64,000 nucleotides of DNA from Clostridia bacterium (GTDB lineage Bacteria; Bacillota; Clostridia; RUG12999), in the NCBI GenBank assembly GCA_017396395.1, contig JAFQMF010000017.1:97010-161009 (forward strand), in the 5' to 3' direction. Both the position numbers and the translations under genes were made by a program. Shown piece by piece: positions 50,731 through 59,190 of the stretch (position 1 is its first letter; each line of letters opens with the position of its first letter). The notes beneath the pieces are model-generated. The model was given only the letters and a program-made list of their open reading frames with translations. It did not search any database and was not told the DNA's origin.

Positions 50731-51390
50731 TTAATCTTTTTTAAACTCTTTCAAACTTATTACCACTTTTCTATTTGGTTCTTCTCCAGTGGAATAAGTA
50801 TAAACAAGTCTGTTGGACTGAAGTGTAGAGTGAATGATTCTTCTTTCATTGGGGTTCATAGGCTCTAAAGTAACCTCGCTTCTTGTGCGAATTACCTGAC
50901 TTGCAATTCTTTTTGCAAGCTTTCTGAGTGTATCCTGGCGTTTGCTTTTATAGTTTTCAGTATCCACAATTACTTTTGTATAATCGTTTGTTACTCTGTT
51001 TACAGCAAGACTGGTAAGATACTGAATAGCATCAAGAGTTTCTCCTCTTCTTCCAATCAAAATACCCATATCATCCCCCACCATATTTATAGAAAGGGTG
51101 TTATCTTCATTTTTTACTTCATAAGAAACATTAAGTCCCATAGGCTTTACGATGCCATCAATGAAGTTTGTTGCAATCTTTTGAGTATTACCTGCAGCAG
51201 GACTGGTAGTTGTTACTCTTACAACGGCATCTCTTCCGCCAAGTCCAAGGAAACCTCTGCTTCCTTCATCAATAACCTGTATATCAAGTTCTTCCTTTGA
51301 AACGCCAAGTTCCTGTACACAAAGGTTAACTGCTTCTTCAAGAGTTTTTGCGCTTTTCTCTAAGCTGCGTTCTGACTGCTTCGATGTCAT
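50731..51390 (-). CDS. jag: RNA-binding protein KhpB/Jag (SpoIIIJ-associated)
   Basis: 219 residues with an N-terminal Jag-N domain (KTLEEAVNLCVQELGVSKEELDIQVIDEGSRGFLGLGG, read in pieces). A KH domain follows (GILIGRRGETLDAIQYLTSLAVNR, about 108-131), then an R3H domain (PMNPNERRIIHSTLQSN near 177). The ATG has an excellent GGAGG site, located inside the yidC gene, so the two overlap by 53 bases. This is unusually deep. The yidC-jag pairing is conserved across Firmicutes and links RNA binding to membrane-protein insertion and division. Confidence 0.94.
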   Translation of the reverse strand: MTSKQSERSLEKSAKTLEEAVNLCVQELGVSKEELDIQVIDEGSRGFLGLGGRDAVVRVTTTSPAAGNTQKIATNFIDGIVKPMGLNVSYEVKNEDNTLSINMVGDDMGILIGRRGETLDAIQYLTSLAVNRVTNDYTKVIVDTENYKSKRQDTLRKLAKRIASQVIRTRSEVTLEPMNPNERRIIHSTLQSNRLVYTYSTGEEPNRKVVISLKEFKKD

Positions 51391-52279
51391 TTGCGTTTCC
51401 TCCTTTTACTTTAACTTTCATATTAGGAATAATAAATTTATTAGATATATATGTGAGTACTATCTGTAATAAGCTACCTACTATCCAGTAAAGACCAATA
51501 CCTGCAGGAAGAATAAAGGTGAACCACAATGTCATAAGAGGCATAAAGTATGTCATACTGTTTGTCATTTGTTCTGCACTGTTATCCTGCTTTTCACCAG
51601 GTCTTGGAGGTCTGGCATTAGGATCTTTTGCTTTTTTGCCCTTGCGAAGCTCCATTTCTTCCTTAGAAAGACCTGCATACATAAACTTACTCTGCATAAA
51701 GGTAAGTACCGCTGCAATAATGGGAATTATCCAAAGCAAACTGGGTTTGCTGATTTCAGGAGTGGCAGAAAGGTCAAGTCCAAGGAAATCAAAGTTAATA
51801 AACTCATTTGCCTTGCCCGCCTCTGCAACAATCTTGATTTCTTCCCTCATTTTGTTAATTCTGTCTGCAATTTTGTCTGCATCAAGATTAAGCTTTACTG
51901 CAAAATCCTCAAGCTTCCAATGAAGAATATATGTGTAGGGCTGCTGAATTACACGATAAAGAGCCCATATAAAAGGAAGCTGAATTAAAAGAGGCAGACA
52001 ACCGCCTGCAGGATTTATTCCATATTCCTGATAAATTTTCATTGTTTCTTCATTAAGCTTTTGTTTGTTGTTTGCATACTTTTTCTGAGCCTGTTCTAAA
52101 AGAGGCTTAACCTTCTGCATCTGAGCTGCAGATTTCTGCTGTTTTAAACTAAGGGGAAAAAGTACGACCTTTGTAAGAATAGTAAATATTATAATAGCAA
52201 GACCATAGTTGTTTACAAGACTGTAAATAGTCTCCATAAGCCAACCAAGTCCACTGTATAAAGCGTCAAAAAGACCCAT
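51338..52279 (-). CDS. yidC: Membrane protein insertase YidC/SpoIIIJ
   Basis: Oxa1-family insertase, 313 residues. The ATG of MGLFDALYSG is chosen because AAAGGTG is 6 bases upstream; a GTG nine bases earlier overlaps that site. The conserved core has YGLAIIIFTILTKVVLFPLSLKQQKSAAQMQKVKP (read in pieces, about 26-60), and the hydrophilic-groove Arg corresponds to the K/R in that first helix. The C-terminus is the motif MTYFMPLMTLWFTFILPAGIGLYWIVGSLLQIV. A charged loop with PNARPPRPGEKQDN is distinctive. Lipoprotein signal is absent, as in SpoIIIJ-like proteins of some Clostridia. Confidence 0.94.
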   Translation of the reverse strand: MGLFDALYSGLGWLMETIYSLVNNYGLAIIIFTILTKVVLFPLSLKQQKSAAQMQKVKPLLEQAQKKYANNKQKLNEETMKIYQEYGINPAGGCLPLLIQLPFIWALYRVIQQPYTYILHWKLEDFAVKLNLDADKIADRINKMREEIKIVAEAGKANEFINFDFLGLDLSATPEISKPSLLWIIPIIAAVLTFMQSKFMYAGLSKEEMELRKGKKAKDPNARPPRPGEKQDNSAEQMTNSMTYFMPLMTLWFTFILPAGIGLYWIVGSLLQIVLTYISNKFIIPNMKVKVKGGNANDIEAVRTQLREKRKNS

Positions 52280-52296
52280 TTTAATCACCTTTCATT

Positions 52297-52515
52297 TTAA
52301 GCTTCGGGAGGATAATCAATTCCGCCCTTACAAAAAGGGTTGCAACGCAAAACTCTGTAAATTGTCAAAAATGTTGCCTTAAAGAAGTTAAATCTTTTGT
52401 AGCAGATTATCCCGTACTGGGAACAGGTAGGATAAAATCTGCAACTGGATTTTCCTTTAAGGGGTGACAGAATTTTTTGGTAAAGACCTATAAGTTTTAT
52501 CATAATTCTGTTCAT
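52297..52515 (-). CDS. yidD: Membrane protein insertion efficiency factor YidD
   Basis: 72-residue protein with the diagnostic SCRFYPTCSQYGIICYKRFNFFKA and RCNPFCKGGIDYPPE segments (each read in short pieces). The ATG of MNRIMIKLIG is chosen, with GGTGG 7 bases upstream; it overlaps the rnpA stop codon region by 4 bases. The order rpmH-rnpA-yidD-yidC-jag is the conserved one. Confidence 0.95.
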   Translation of the reverse strand: MNRIMIKLIGLYQKILSPLKGKSSCRFYPTCSQYGIICYKRFNFFKATFLTIYRVLRCNPFCKGGIDYPPEA

Positions 52516-52856
52516 TCTGCGTCCACCCAAACATCAAGTTTTTTCAAAATTTTAACCAGAGAAGCTTTAAGCTCAGGGCTACGCCTGTCTTTAGCACTGC
52601 TACGTGCTACAATCACCATATTAATTCCATTTGGAATATTGTTCTCAATACTTCTGTATGCTTCCCTCAGTCTTCTTCGAATACGATTTCTAACTACTGC
52701 ATTGCCTACTTTTGTACTAACGGTAAGTCCAAGTCTGTTAACTGTTGACTTTACGGGCATAACATAAACAACCATATCAAAGTTTCCACCGCTTTTCCCT
52801 TTTGAATACAATCGGCGAAAAAGGCTGTTTCTTGTTATAGGAAGAGTTTTTTTCAT
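52512..52856 (-). CDS. rnpA: Ribonuclease P protein component
   Basis: Basic 114-residue subunit that assists the RNase P RNA in tRNA 5' maturation. The start is the ATG of MKKTLPITRN after AAAGGAG; in-frame upstream ATGs overlap that site. The family RNR motif is in VGNAVVRNRIRRRLREAYR (about 57-75), with GLTVSTKVG just before it. Transcribed after rpmH, with an attenuator-like hairpin between them. Confidence 0.94.
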   Translation of the reverse strand: MKKTLPITRNSLFRRLYSKGKSGGNFDMVVYVMPVKSTVNRLGLTVSTKVGNAVVRNRIRRRLREAYRSIENNIPNGINMVIVARSSAKDRRSPELKASLVKILKKLDVWVDAE

Positions 52857-52949
52857 AACAAAACCCATCTCCTTTTTGTTTAGTTTCATAAAGTCATTTT
52901 ACAATAAATCAGGAGTAATTTCCCTAAGGCACAAAACCGCCTGACGCAG

Positions 52950-52975
52950 AAAAAGCGGGTTTAAAACCCCGCTTA
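52950..52975 (-). terminator. Attenuator/terminator between rpmH and rnpA
   Basis: On the minus strand AAGCGGG pairs with CCCGCTT over an A/T loop and is followed by TTTTCTG. A partial terminator here would keep rnpA expression below that of the ribosomal protein. Confidence 0.6.
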
Positions 52976-53005
52976 ATCATACAAAACTTTTAGATTTTAA
53001 AGGAG

Positions 53006-53140
53006 TTAAGCAGATAATACTTTTCTGCCTTTTAATCTTCTTCTTGCAAGCACTTTTCTGCCGTTCTTTGTTGCCATACGCTTTCTGAAGCCATGTTCTT
53101 TACTTCTCTGTCTTTTTTTTGGCTGGTATGTTCTTACCAT
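53006..53140 (-). CDS. rpmH: 50S ribosomal protein L34
   Basis: 44-residue, very basic protein ([20 protein letters not shown], continuing [20 protein letters not shown]). It is the complete canonical L34 sequence. The ATG has AGGAGG 5-6 bases upstream. It heads the rpmH-rnpA-yidD-yidC-jag transcript. Confidence 0.97.
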   Translation of the reverse strand: MVRTYQPKKRQRSKEHGFRKRMATKNGRKVLARRRLKGRKVLSA

Positions 53141-53254
53141 GGTGGCACCTCCTCGAAAATTTTCTTTTAAGCCTGAGGTTTTTATTTCCTTCTGGCATCT
53201 TTTACATCTTAATTTTTCCCGTCTTTAAAAGGATGACGGCAAAATAACATTACC

Positions 53255-53283
53255 ATTATACCCGATTTTTCCCTTTTTGTCAA
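53255..53283 (-). promoter_or_regulatory. Sigma-A promoter of rpmH
   Basis: Minus-strand TTGACA (53283-53278), a 17-base spacer and TATAAT (53260-53255). A perfect consensus, about 110 bases upstream of the rpmH start. No DnaA-box cluster (TTATCCACA) is visible in the 53140-53330 interval. Confidence 0.88.
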
Positions 53284-53329
53284 GATGTTTTTTTAATTAT
53301 TTTTAAGTAACATATTGCACCATTTTTGT

Positions 53330-53809
53330 TCAATTTCTGTGAAAAGCCATTCTTTCTTCATTAATAGAGGCAAGTACAATTCTTCCGCAATATTTAAAGC
53401 CGTTTTTTAAAAGACACTTTTGCATAGGGATGTTGTCATCTCCTGTATCAATACGGATATTTCCCGTCTTTTTATAACAATAGTCAATACAAAAACTGCC
53501 TGCCCCTTTCCTTATTGATGCTATTCTGTGTATTACTCCATAAGGCTTATCATCTAACCACTTTCCGTCAAAAATTCCGTCGTAGTCAATTTCGTGTTCT
53601 TTATAAAAACAGAAAACTGCCACCACCTCACCATCATCCTCACACACAAAACTTATACCCTTTTGTATATCCTCTACCAGAAGGTTATGAGCAGGGTATC
53701 CGTTTGACCATTGGTGGGGATTTCCTGTTGCAATCATAAACTCTCTTGCCTTTTGATAGATTTCCTCCATCTTGGGCAAATCCTCCATACGGCTTTTTCT
53801 TATTTTCAT
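53330..53809 (-). CDS. GNAT-family N-acetyltransferase
   Basis: 159 residues. The N-terminus MKIRKSRMEDLPKMEEIYQKAREFM is typical of RimI-like GNATs. The middle strand carries GVIHRIASIRKGAGSFCIDYC, and the C-terminus RIDTGDDNIPMQKCLLKNGFKYCGRIVL has the usual 'N-x-x-M-Q/K-x-x-L-x-K-x-G-F' pattern. The substrate is unknown. It is 5 bases downstream of the TrmO gene and shares its promoter. Confidence 0.85.
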   Translation of the reverse strand: MKIRKSRMEDLPKMEEIYQKAREFMIATGNPHQWSNGYPAHNLLVEDIQKGISFVCEDDGEVVAVFCFYKEHEIDYDGIFDGKWLDDKPYGVIHRIASIRKGAGSFCIDYCYKKTGNIRIDTGDDNIPMQKCLLKNGFKYCGRIVLASINEERMAFHRN

Positions 53810-53814
53810 ATTTA

Positions 53815-54477
53815 TTACTCCTCTACCTTCAGTATATCTGTTACAATAATTTTGTTTTTTTCTGCCCTGAATTTTATTTCATATCCACCGTACGAAAACC
53901 CGTAAATCCTTTGGTCATCCTTATGATAAGCAGGCTTTGGATTTCCTTGTAAAATAGAAATTACAGGCTTTCTTTTATCCTCAGGAAGTCTTTTTAGCAA
54001 TTCCTCTCTTATTTCCACCTGACTGTTATTTTCAAAAACCTCCTGTGCAAATCCGCCTTTTGCCTCAGGATGGCTGTCTGTATATGCAAGATATGGTTTA
54101 ATATCGTAAATAGGAGTGCCGTTTAAAAGGTCGGCTCCTGTTACAAATAATTCTCCATTTTCCGCCTTTATAAGCCTTACACAGGAAAGTCCTATATTGT
54201 TTGGACGAAAAGGGGACCTTGTAGCAAATACTCCTACTCTTTTATTTCCGCCAAGTCTGGGAGGACGAACAGTAGCCTTCCAATCCTCTCGGGAATTTTG
54301 GGAAAATTCCCACAAAAGCCATAAATGGGAAAATTCCTCAATACCTCTTATTGCATCAGGATGTTTATATTCTCCCTGAAATACAATTCTGCTTATGTTT
54401 TCATTTATAAGTCCGCTTTGTCTTGGAATGCCGAATTTTTCCGTATAATCATTATATATCTTTGCAATAATTTTCAT
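53815..54477 (-). CDS. tRNA (t6A37) N6-methyltransferase TrmO/TsaA-like
   Basis: 220 residues of the UPF0066/VirR-TrmO beta-barrel family. It predicts SAM-dependent methylation of t6A37 in tRNA-Thr, and so is functionally downstream of TsaD elsewhere in this window. The chosen ATG (MKIIAKIYND) has AGGTGATT upstream. Signatures are FGIPRQSGL, VGVFATRSPFRPNNIGLSCVRL (read in pieces, about 80-101) and LLNGTPIYDIKPYLAYTDS. The C-terminal extension (150-220) is typical of the longer bacterial members. Confidence 0.9.
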   Translation of the reverse strand: MKIIAKIYNDYTEKFGIPRQSGLINENISRIVFQGEYKHPDAIRGIEEFSHLWLLWEFSQNSREDWKATVRPPRLGGNKRVGVFATRSPFRPNNIGLSCVRLIKAENGELFVTGADLLNGTPIYDIKPYLAYTDSHPEAKGGFAQEVFENNSQVEIREELLKRLPEDKRKPVISILQGNPKPAYHKDDQRIYGFSYGGYEIKFRAEKNKIIVTDILKVEE

Positions 54478-54495
54478 AATAATCACCTGAAATTT

Positions 54496-54524
54496 ATTAT
54501 ATTATAATATTACTTTTATGTCAA
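54496..54524 (-). promoter_or_regulatory. Sigma-A promoter of the trmO-GNAT pair
   Basis: Minus-strand TTGACA (54524-54519), a 17-base spacer and TATAAT (54501-54496), about 18 bases before the TrmO start codon. Confidence 0.75.
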
Positions 54525-54529
54525 ATTAA

Positions 54530-54556
54530 AAAAGGTGTTCAAAGAACACCTTTTTT
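54530..54556 (-). terminator. Terminator after the phosphodiester glycosidase gene
   Basis: AAAAAGGTGTTC pairs with GAACACCTTTTT over a 3-base loop, with A/T runs on both sides. It overlaps the stop codon of the upstream gene and adjoins the trmO promoter. Confidence 0.88.
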
Positions 54557-57224
54557 AATCCCACAAGGGAAGATATTTTAATCTGTAAACAGTTTCGCCG
54601 TTTTTAATACCCAGTTCTAAGTTTACAAAAGTTTTCTGATTTGTAACAATACTTGGGGTTATACTTGGAAGGGATATAAATCTCACTCCCTTAATATTTT
54701 GTACTGACAAAGACTCGCCCTTATATACTACAAAGGCATCCTGTCCCTGCAGTTTTTCTGCTGTCTTTTCCTTCTGAGCAATCTTTAAATCAGCGGTTAC
54801 ATATACCACACTGCCCACAAAATTTACAGGAGTAATATCTTCCCCCTTTGCAAACTGAACTAAAGCTATATTTCCAATACTGTCTTTTTTCCCATTTTCA
54901 TGCAAAATTTTTCCTTTTACTTTACTGTCAAAGCTGTAGGAAAGGGGGATTGAGGAAAACGAGCTGTTTACCATATTCCGTGCTATCGGACCAAGAAGGC
55001 TGTTTCCTTCATCTATACCGCCGTTTATTACAATCTGAGGTACAAATGAGCTGTTTGCCTTAGGGTCAGAATTATAATAACCAATATCCTGCGAGGAAAT
55101 AGTTAAATTATCAAAATACACAGCCCCTCTATCCCTGCTTTCTCCTTTAGTTTCTACCACATAAAGGCGTACAAGCTTTGCGGGAAGAATAATATCTGAG
55201 GGAACATCAGCAGTATATGTCTGCCATCCTTCTTCTGTAAGGTTAGGCGCAAGGGTAAGTCTTTGAACCGCTCCTTTGCCATCATAAAGCATAGCCTTTA
55301 AGGACAGATTTTCAAATTTTCCTTTTATGGCAACTGAGATTTTTTTGCCTTCGTTTATAATAACAGGGGGGTTGTCAAGCACTGCATAAGCAGACTGTAA
55401 AACTGTCAGCCCGTTATCAAAATCAAACCACAATTTACCGCTTTTTTTGCCTGTAAATGCTTCTTCCCCTGTTATATTATAATTTGAAGAAACCTCCTGA
55501 GGGTATGAAAGTGCTGAGCCGTTTTCTTTTTCAAAGTCATCTTTATAGGTACCCTTTTGGGAAAGTTTATCCTCAGGCATTACTCCATCTACGCTAAGAT
55601 ATGCACTGAAGGTAAATTCGCCGTAAATAAAGGTAATTTTACCAAATCCTGATTTTTTTGCAACAAGGTTTTCCCCGTTAAATTCTGCAATATCCGAAGA
55701 TACTGTAACTCCTACCTGAGAAAGAGATATAGTTTTTTGTTTTCCGCTTTTTGTAACCGCATTTATAACTACAGGAACAGTTTGCCCTGATTTAACTTTA
55801 TAAATTACGCTGTCTGCATCAACATATTTATCAGGGTCAGTAACAGTTATGCTTTTATATGCTGAATATTTTCCATACTCAGCCACAATATTAAGAGTGC
55901 CTGTTTCTGCAGGGGTAAAAGTGTTACCTTCTTTTGTTCCCTTCACCCCTGAAAAAGTATAAATTGCTTTATTTCCTCCTACAGCTTCCATAGGATAATA
56001 AAGCTGGTCGTACATACCAAAAGAGGCTGTAACTGTTTCTCCTACTATCATGGCATCTTTGTCTGTAACTACTGTAATTCCGTCAGGTTCTCCCCTTTCT
56101 CCTCCTGTTACCATAACAGCAAGAGCATTTACAACAGGGCGGTGAAATCCATTTTCAGGACTGTTTATATATTTTACTTCCCTGTCGGTGTATCCCCTTG
56201 CCACCATCTGGGTAGAGCCTCCACCGTCAAAATTTATGCCGTCGTATATATCAAAGGAAAACATAAGATTTCTCAGCTGGTCAAGGGTCATACCTATACT
56301 TCCGCTGCCTTTATCTACAGTAATAAGATAAAGAGTTTTGCCATCTTCTGAAACTCCTGCGGCAGTACGAAAATCACTTCCGTATCTCATATGAGTACAG
56401 GGTGCGGTCTGTCCGTTTTTAATAAGCACTGTTCCTCCGCCTACAGCTGTTTCAATATCCCCAAAATAGGGAGAAAAGGAAAGGGCTGTAGTAATTTTAT
56501 CTCCCACCTTTATTCCTTCTGTGAAAAAGTCGGTAAAATCACTGAGTCCTGTTAAAATATATCCATTTTCAGGAATTTCAATTTCCCCTTGTGTGTTTAT
56601 AATTTCCCTGATTGTATCTTCTTCTACTACTGCAACATATGCCCCTCCCCCTTCATTGGAAAAGGTTTTACCCCAGCTGGGTGTGTACATTGCAATTTCC
56701 TTTAACGAATCGTATTTATTTATAACCCTGATTTTTTCTGTGCGTCCTTCCTTTGTGGTAAGGGACATATTTGGCTTAAAATACTGAGTGAGCACATCTC
56801 CTGATGTGGTAAACACCAATGATGCAAGTTCTTCATCAGTAGGAGGAGATGAAATAAGCTCTCCTTCAGACACATTAAGGCCTACTGCTGAGCCTCGTGA
56901 ATTATCTTTATAGTACCATGCAAAAAAATCCGCATTTACCGATGCTACTACTCTTTCCTCCTGATTTGCAAGGGTTCTTACATTTGAAAGGTAGCTTACC
57001 CCTTTTTCAGAGCTTAACAGCTTTATTTTAAGACGGGGATTTGTCAGGTCAATTTTAAGTACAGTGGCTTTTTGTGTGCCTTTAGAAGTGTAGTTTGTTA
57101 CATCAATTCTGTCAATTCCCCATACAAGCTGAGTGGTGCTTTGCTGAGTATAGTCCGCAAAAACCGGCACTGCACAGGAAACAATTATATATATAATACT
57201 AAGTATTCTAACTATCTTTTTCAT
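54555..57224 (-). CDS. Secreted phosphodiester glycosidase (NAGPA-type) multidomain protein
   Basis: 889 residues with a signal peptide (MKKIVRILSIIYIIVSCAVPVFA), starting at the ATG after AAAGGAGGG. The N-terminal domain (about 30-375) is of the NAGPA family, as in uncovering enzyme, which removes GlcNAc-1-phosphate caps. Its hallmark NFDGGGSTQMVARG is at about 335-348, and GGGTVLIKNGQ at about 255. After it come Ig-like domains (about 375-565, with ITVTDPDKYVD) and a jelly-roll carbohydrate-binding-like module (about 570-735). A final domain (about 740-889) is of unknown type. Related B. subtilis YngK and phage proteins act on teichoic-acid-like polymers; the substrate here is unknown. Confidence 0.87.
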   Translation of the reverse strand: MKKIVRILSIIYIIVSCAVPVFADYTQQSTTQLVWGIDRIDVTNYTSKGTQKATVLKIDLTNPRLKIKLLSSEKGVSYLSNVRTLANQEERVVASVNADFFAWYYKDNSRGSAVGLNVSEGELISSPPTDEELASLVFTTSGDVLTQYFKPNMSLTTKEGRTEKIRVINKYDSLKEIAMYTPSWGKTFSNEGGGAYVAVVEEDTIREIINTQGEIEIPENGYILTGLSDFTDFFTEGIKVGDKITTALSFSPYFGDIETAVGGGTVLIKNGQTAPCTHMRYGSDFRTAAGVSEDGKTLYLITVDKGSGSIGMTLDQLRNLMFSFDIYDGINFDGGGSTQMVARGYTDREVKYINSPENGFHRPVVNALAVMVTGGERGEPDGITVVTDKDAMIVGETVTASFGMYDQLYYPMEAVGGNKAIYTFSGVKGTKEGNTFTPAETGTLNIVAEYGKYSAYKSITVTDPDKYVDADSVIYKVKSGQTVPVVINAVTKSGKQKTISLSQVGVTVSSDIAEFNGENLVAKKSGFGKITFIYGEFTFSAYLSVDGVMPEDKLSQKGTYKDDFEKENGSALSYPQEVSSNYNITGEEAFTGKKSGKLWFDFDNGLTVLQSAYAVLDNPPVIINEGKKISVAIKGKFENLSLKAMLYDGKGAVQRLTLAPNLTEEGWQTYTADVPSDIILPAKLVRLYVVETKGESRDRGAVYFDNLTISSQDIGYYNSDPKANSSFVPQIVINGGIDEGNSLLGPIARNMVNSSFSSIPLSYSFDSKVKGKILHENGKKDSIGNIALVQFAKGEDITPVNFVGSVVYVTADLKIAQKEKTAEKLQGQDAFVVYKGESLSVQNIKGVRFISLPSITPSIVTNQKTFVNLELGIKNGETVYRLKYLPLWD

Positions 57225-57374
57225 AATGTGCCCTCCTTTATGGTACAATTATATCATATTTCCGAAAAATATTAAAGAGGAAAAATATTAATTTTTTGTT
57301 AACGAATTCCTGTTGTTTGTTTAAAATCAATAAAAAGCAGACCTTTTACGCCTTAGGTTTCTATTTTGATTTTA

Positions 57375-57403
57375 TTGACATAAAAATAAAAAAAAGGTAT
57401 AAT
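57375..57403 (+). promoter_or_regulatory. Sigma-A promoter of the ABC exporter pair
   Basis: TTGACA (57375-57380), a 17-base spacer and TATAAT (57398-57403), 45 bases before the first exporter gene. Confidence 0.82.
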
Positions 57404-57447
57404 TTAGTATATATGTAATTTTTAGCACAGACAAGGGGGCCGAAAAA

Positions 57448-59190
57448 ATGATTAAAAAACTGTGCAGAAGTATAAGAGAATATAAAACTCCTTCAATTCT
57501 CGCTCCTTTATGCGTTAGTATGGAGGTGGTTCTGGAAGTCACTATTCCCTTTATGATGTCCTTTTTAATTGATAAAGGCATACAGAGTGAAAACGGCGTT
57601 AACTTAAATGTAGTGCTGAAATATGGCGGAATAATTGTTTTCCTTGCTTGTATTTCCCTTCTTTTCGGTGCACTTTCAGGACGTTTTTCCGCTAAAGCCT
57701 CTGCAGGCTTTGCAAAAAATCTGCGTAAGGATATGTATTATGCGGTACAGAATTTTTCATTTTCAAATATAGATAAATTCTCCACCTCAAGTATTATTAC
57801 AAGACTTACAACAGACGTTAATAATGTACAAATGGCTTACCAGATGATTATAAGAGTTGCGGTGAGAAGTCCTCTTATGCTTACCTTTGCTCTTGTTATG
57901 GCAGCTGGTATAAACAGAAAGCTTGCTCTTATTTTCTTAAGCATTGTACCCATCTTAGGCGGTGGACTAATATTTATTGCAGCTAAGGCTCACCCTGTTT
58001 TTGAAAAGGTGTTTGATACCTATGATAAGCTTAACAATGTGGTACAGGAAAACTTAAGAGGTGTAAGAGTTGTAAAGGCTTTTGTACGCGAAAAAGAAGA
58101 AAAAGAAAAGTTTGGCGGTGTATCAAACACTATATATAAATTATTTGTAAAAGCAGAACGTATGCTGGCATTTAACGGACCATTAATGCAGTTTTCCATA
58201 TATTTCTGTATGATTATGCTTTCCTGGGTAGGTGCTCATTTTGTAGTAGATGGCAAGCTTACCCCCGGACAACTTACAACATTTACAACATATACTATGC
58301 AGATACTTATGAGCCTTATGATGATTTCAATGATATTTGTTATGATTATAATTTCAAGGGCATCTGCAGAGCGTATTGTGGAAATTTTAGAGGAAAAGCC
58401 CGATTTAGCTCAGCCTGAAAACCCTGTATTTGATGTAAAAGACGGAAGTATTCGTTTTGAAAATGTAGGCTTTGCTTATTCTAAGAAAAGAAATAAGCTA
58501 TGTCTTAAAAATATAAATCTGGATATTAAATCAGGAGAAACGGTTGGAATTATCGGGGGAACAGGTTCTTCAAAATCCACCCTTGTTCAGCTTATTTCCA
58601 GAATTTATGATACCACCGAAGGAGAAGTTTATGTAGGGGGCGTGAATGTTAAGGATTACGACCTTGAAAGTATAAGAGATGCTGTTTCTATGGTACTTCA
58701 GAAAAATGTTCTTTTTTCTGGTACAATAAAAGAAAATATGCGTTGGGGTAATGAAAATGCCACTGATGAGGAAATTAAAGAGGCGTGTACTCTTGCCTGT
58801 GCAGATGAGTTTATTGAAACCTTCAAAGAAGGATATGACACTTATATTGAGCAGGGCGGAGCTAATGTTTCAGGGGGACAGCGTCAACGTCTTTGTATTG
58901 CAAGAGCATTACTTAAAAAACCTAAAGTGCTGGTGTTTGATGATTCAACAAGTGCGGTGGATACCCGAACTGACAGCCGTATCAGAGAAGCTTTAAAGAC
59001 GGCTATTCCTGGTACTACCAAGATATTTATTGCCCAGAGAATATCTTCTGTTATGGATGCAGATAAAATAATTGTTATGGAAAGCGGAGAAATTAACGCT
59101 ATAGGAACTCACAGCGAGCTTCTGGAAAATAACGAAATATACAAGGAAGTATATTACTCTCAGGTGAAAGGAGAGGATGACAATGGCTAG
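57448..59190 (+). CDS. ABC exporter half-transporter with degenerate ATP site
   Basis: 580 residues. A six-helix exporter membrane domain (about 15-310) is followed by an ATPase. Walker A is GGTGSSKSTL and the signature is VSGGQRQRL. Walker B is VLVFDDSTSAVD, with Asp in place of the catalytic Glu, so this subunit contributes a degenerate site as in BmrC, LmrC and TM287. Start ATG after AAGGGGG. It overlaps the next gene by 14 bases, which encodes the partner with the consensus site. Likely a heterodimeric multidrug or lipid/peptide exporter. Confidence 0.93.
   Translation: MIKKLCRSIREYKTPSILAPLCVSMEVVLEVTIPFMMSFLIDKGIQSENGVNLNVVLKYGGIIVFLACISLLFGALSGRFSAKASAGFAKNLRKDMYYAVQNFSFSNIDKFSTSSIITRLTTDVNNVQMAYQMIIRVAVRSPLMLTFALVMAAGINRKLALIFLSIVPILGGGLIFIAAKAHPVFEKVFDTYDKLNNVVQENLRGVRVVKAFVREKEEKEKFGGVSNTIYKLFVKAERMLAFNGPLMQFSIYFCMIMLSWVGAHFVVDGKLTPGQLTTFTTYTMQILMSLMMISMIFVMIIISRASAERIVEILEEKPDLAQPENPVFDVKDGSIRFENVGFAYSKKRNKLCLKNINLDIKSGETVGIIGGTGSSKSTLVQLISRIYDTTEGEVYVGGVNVKDYDLESIRDAVSMVLQKNVLFSGTIKENMRWGNENATDEEIKEACTLACADEFIETFKEGYDTYIEQGGANVSGGQRQRLCIARALLKKPKVLVFDDSTSAVDTRTDSRIREALKTAIPGTTKIFIAQRISSVMDADKIIVMESGEINAIGTHSELLENNEIYKEVYYSQVKGEDDNG

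Noticed and set aside
53141..53329. Possible replication origin upstream of rpmH
   Set aside because: No dnaA gene and no TTATCCACA-type box cluster could be found; the interval contains only the rpmH promoter and leader.
58556..58580. Walker A GGTGSSKST in the first exporter subunit, with Ser where Gly is common
   Set aside because: The Lys and following Ser/Thr are intact and GSSKST variants occur in active clostridial exporters; the informative change is the Asp after Walker B.
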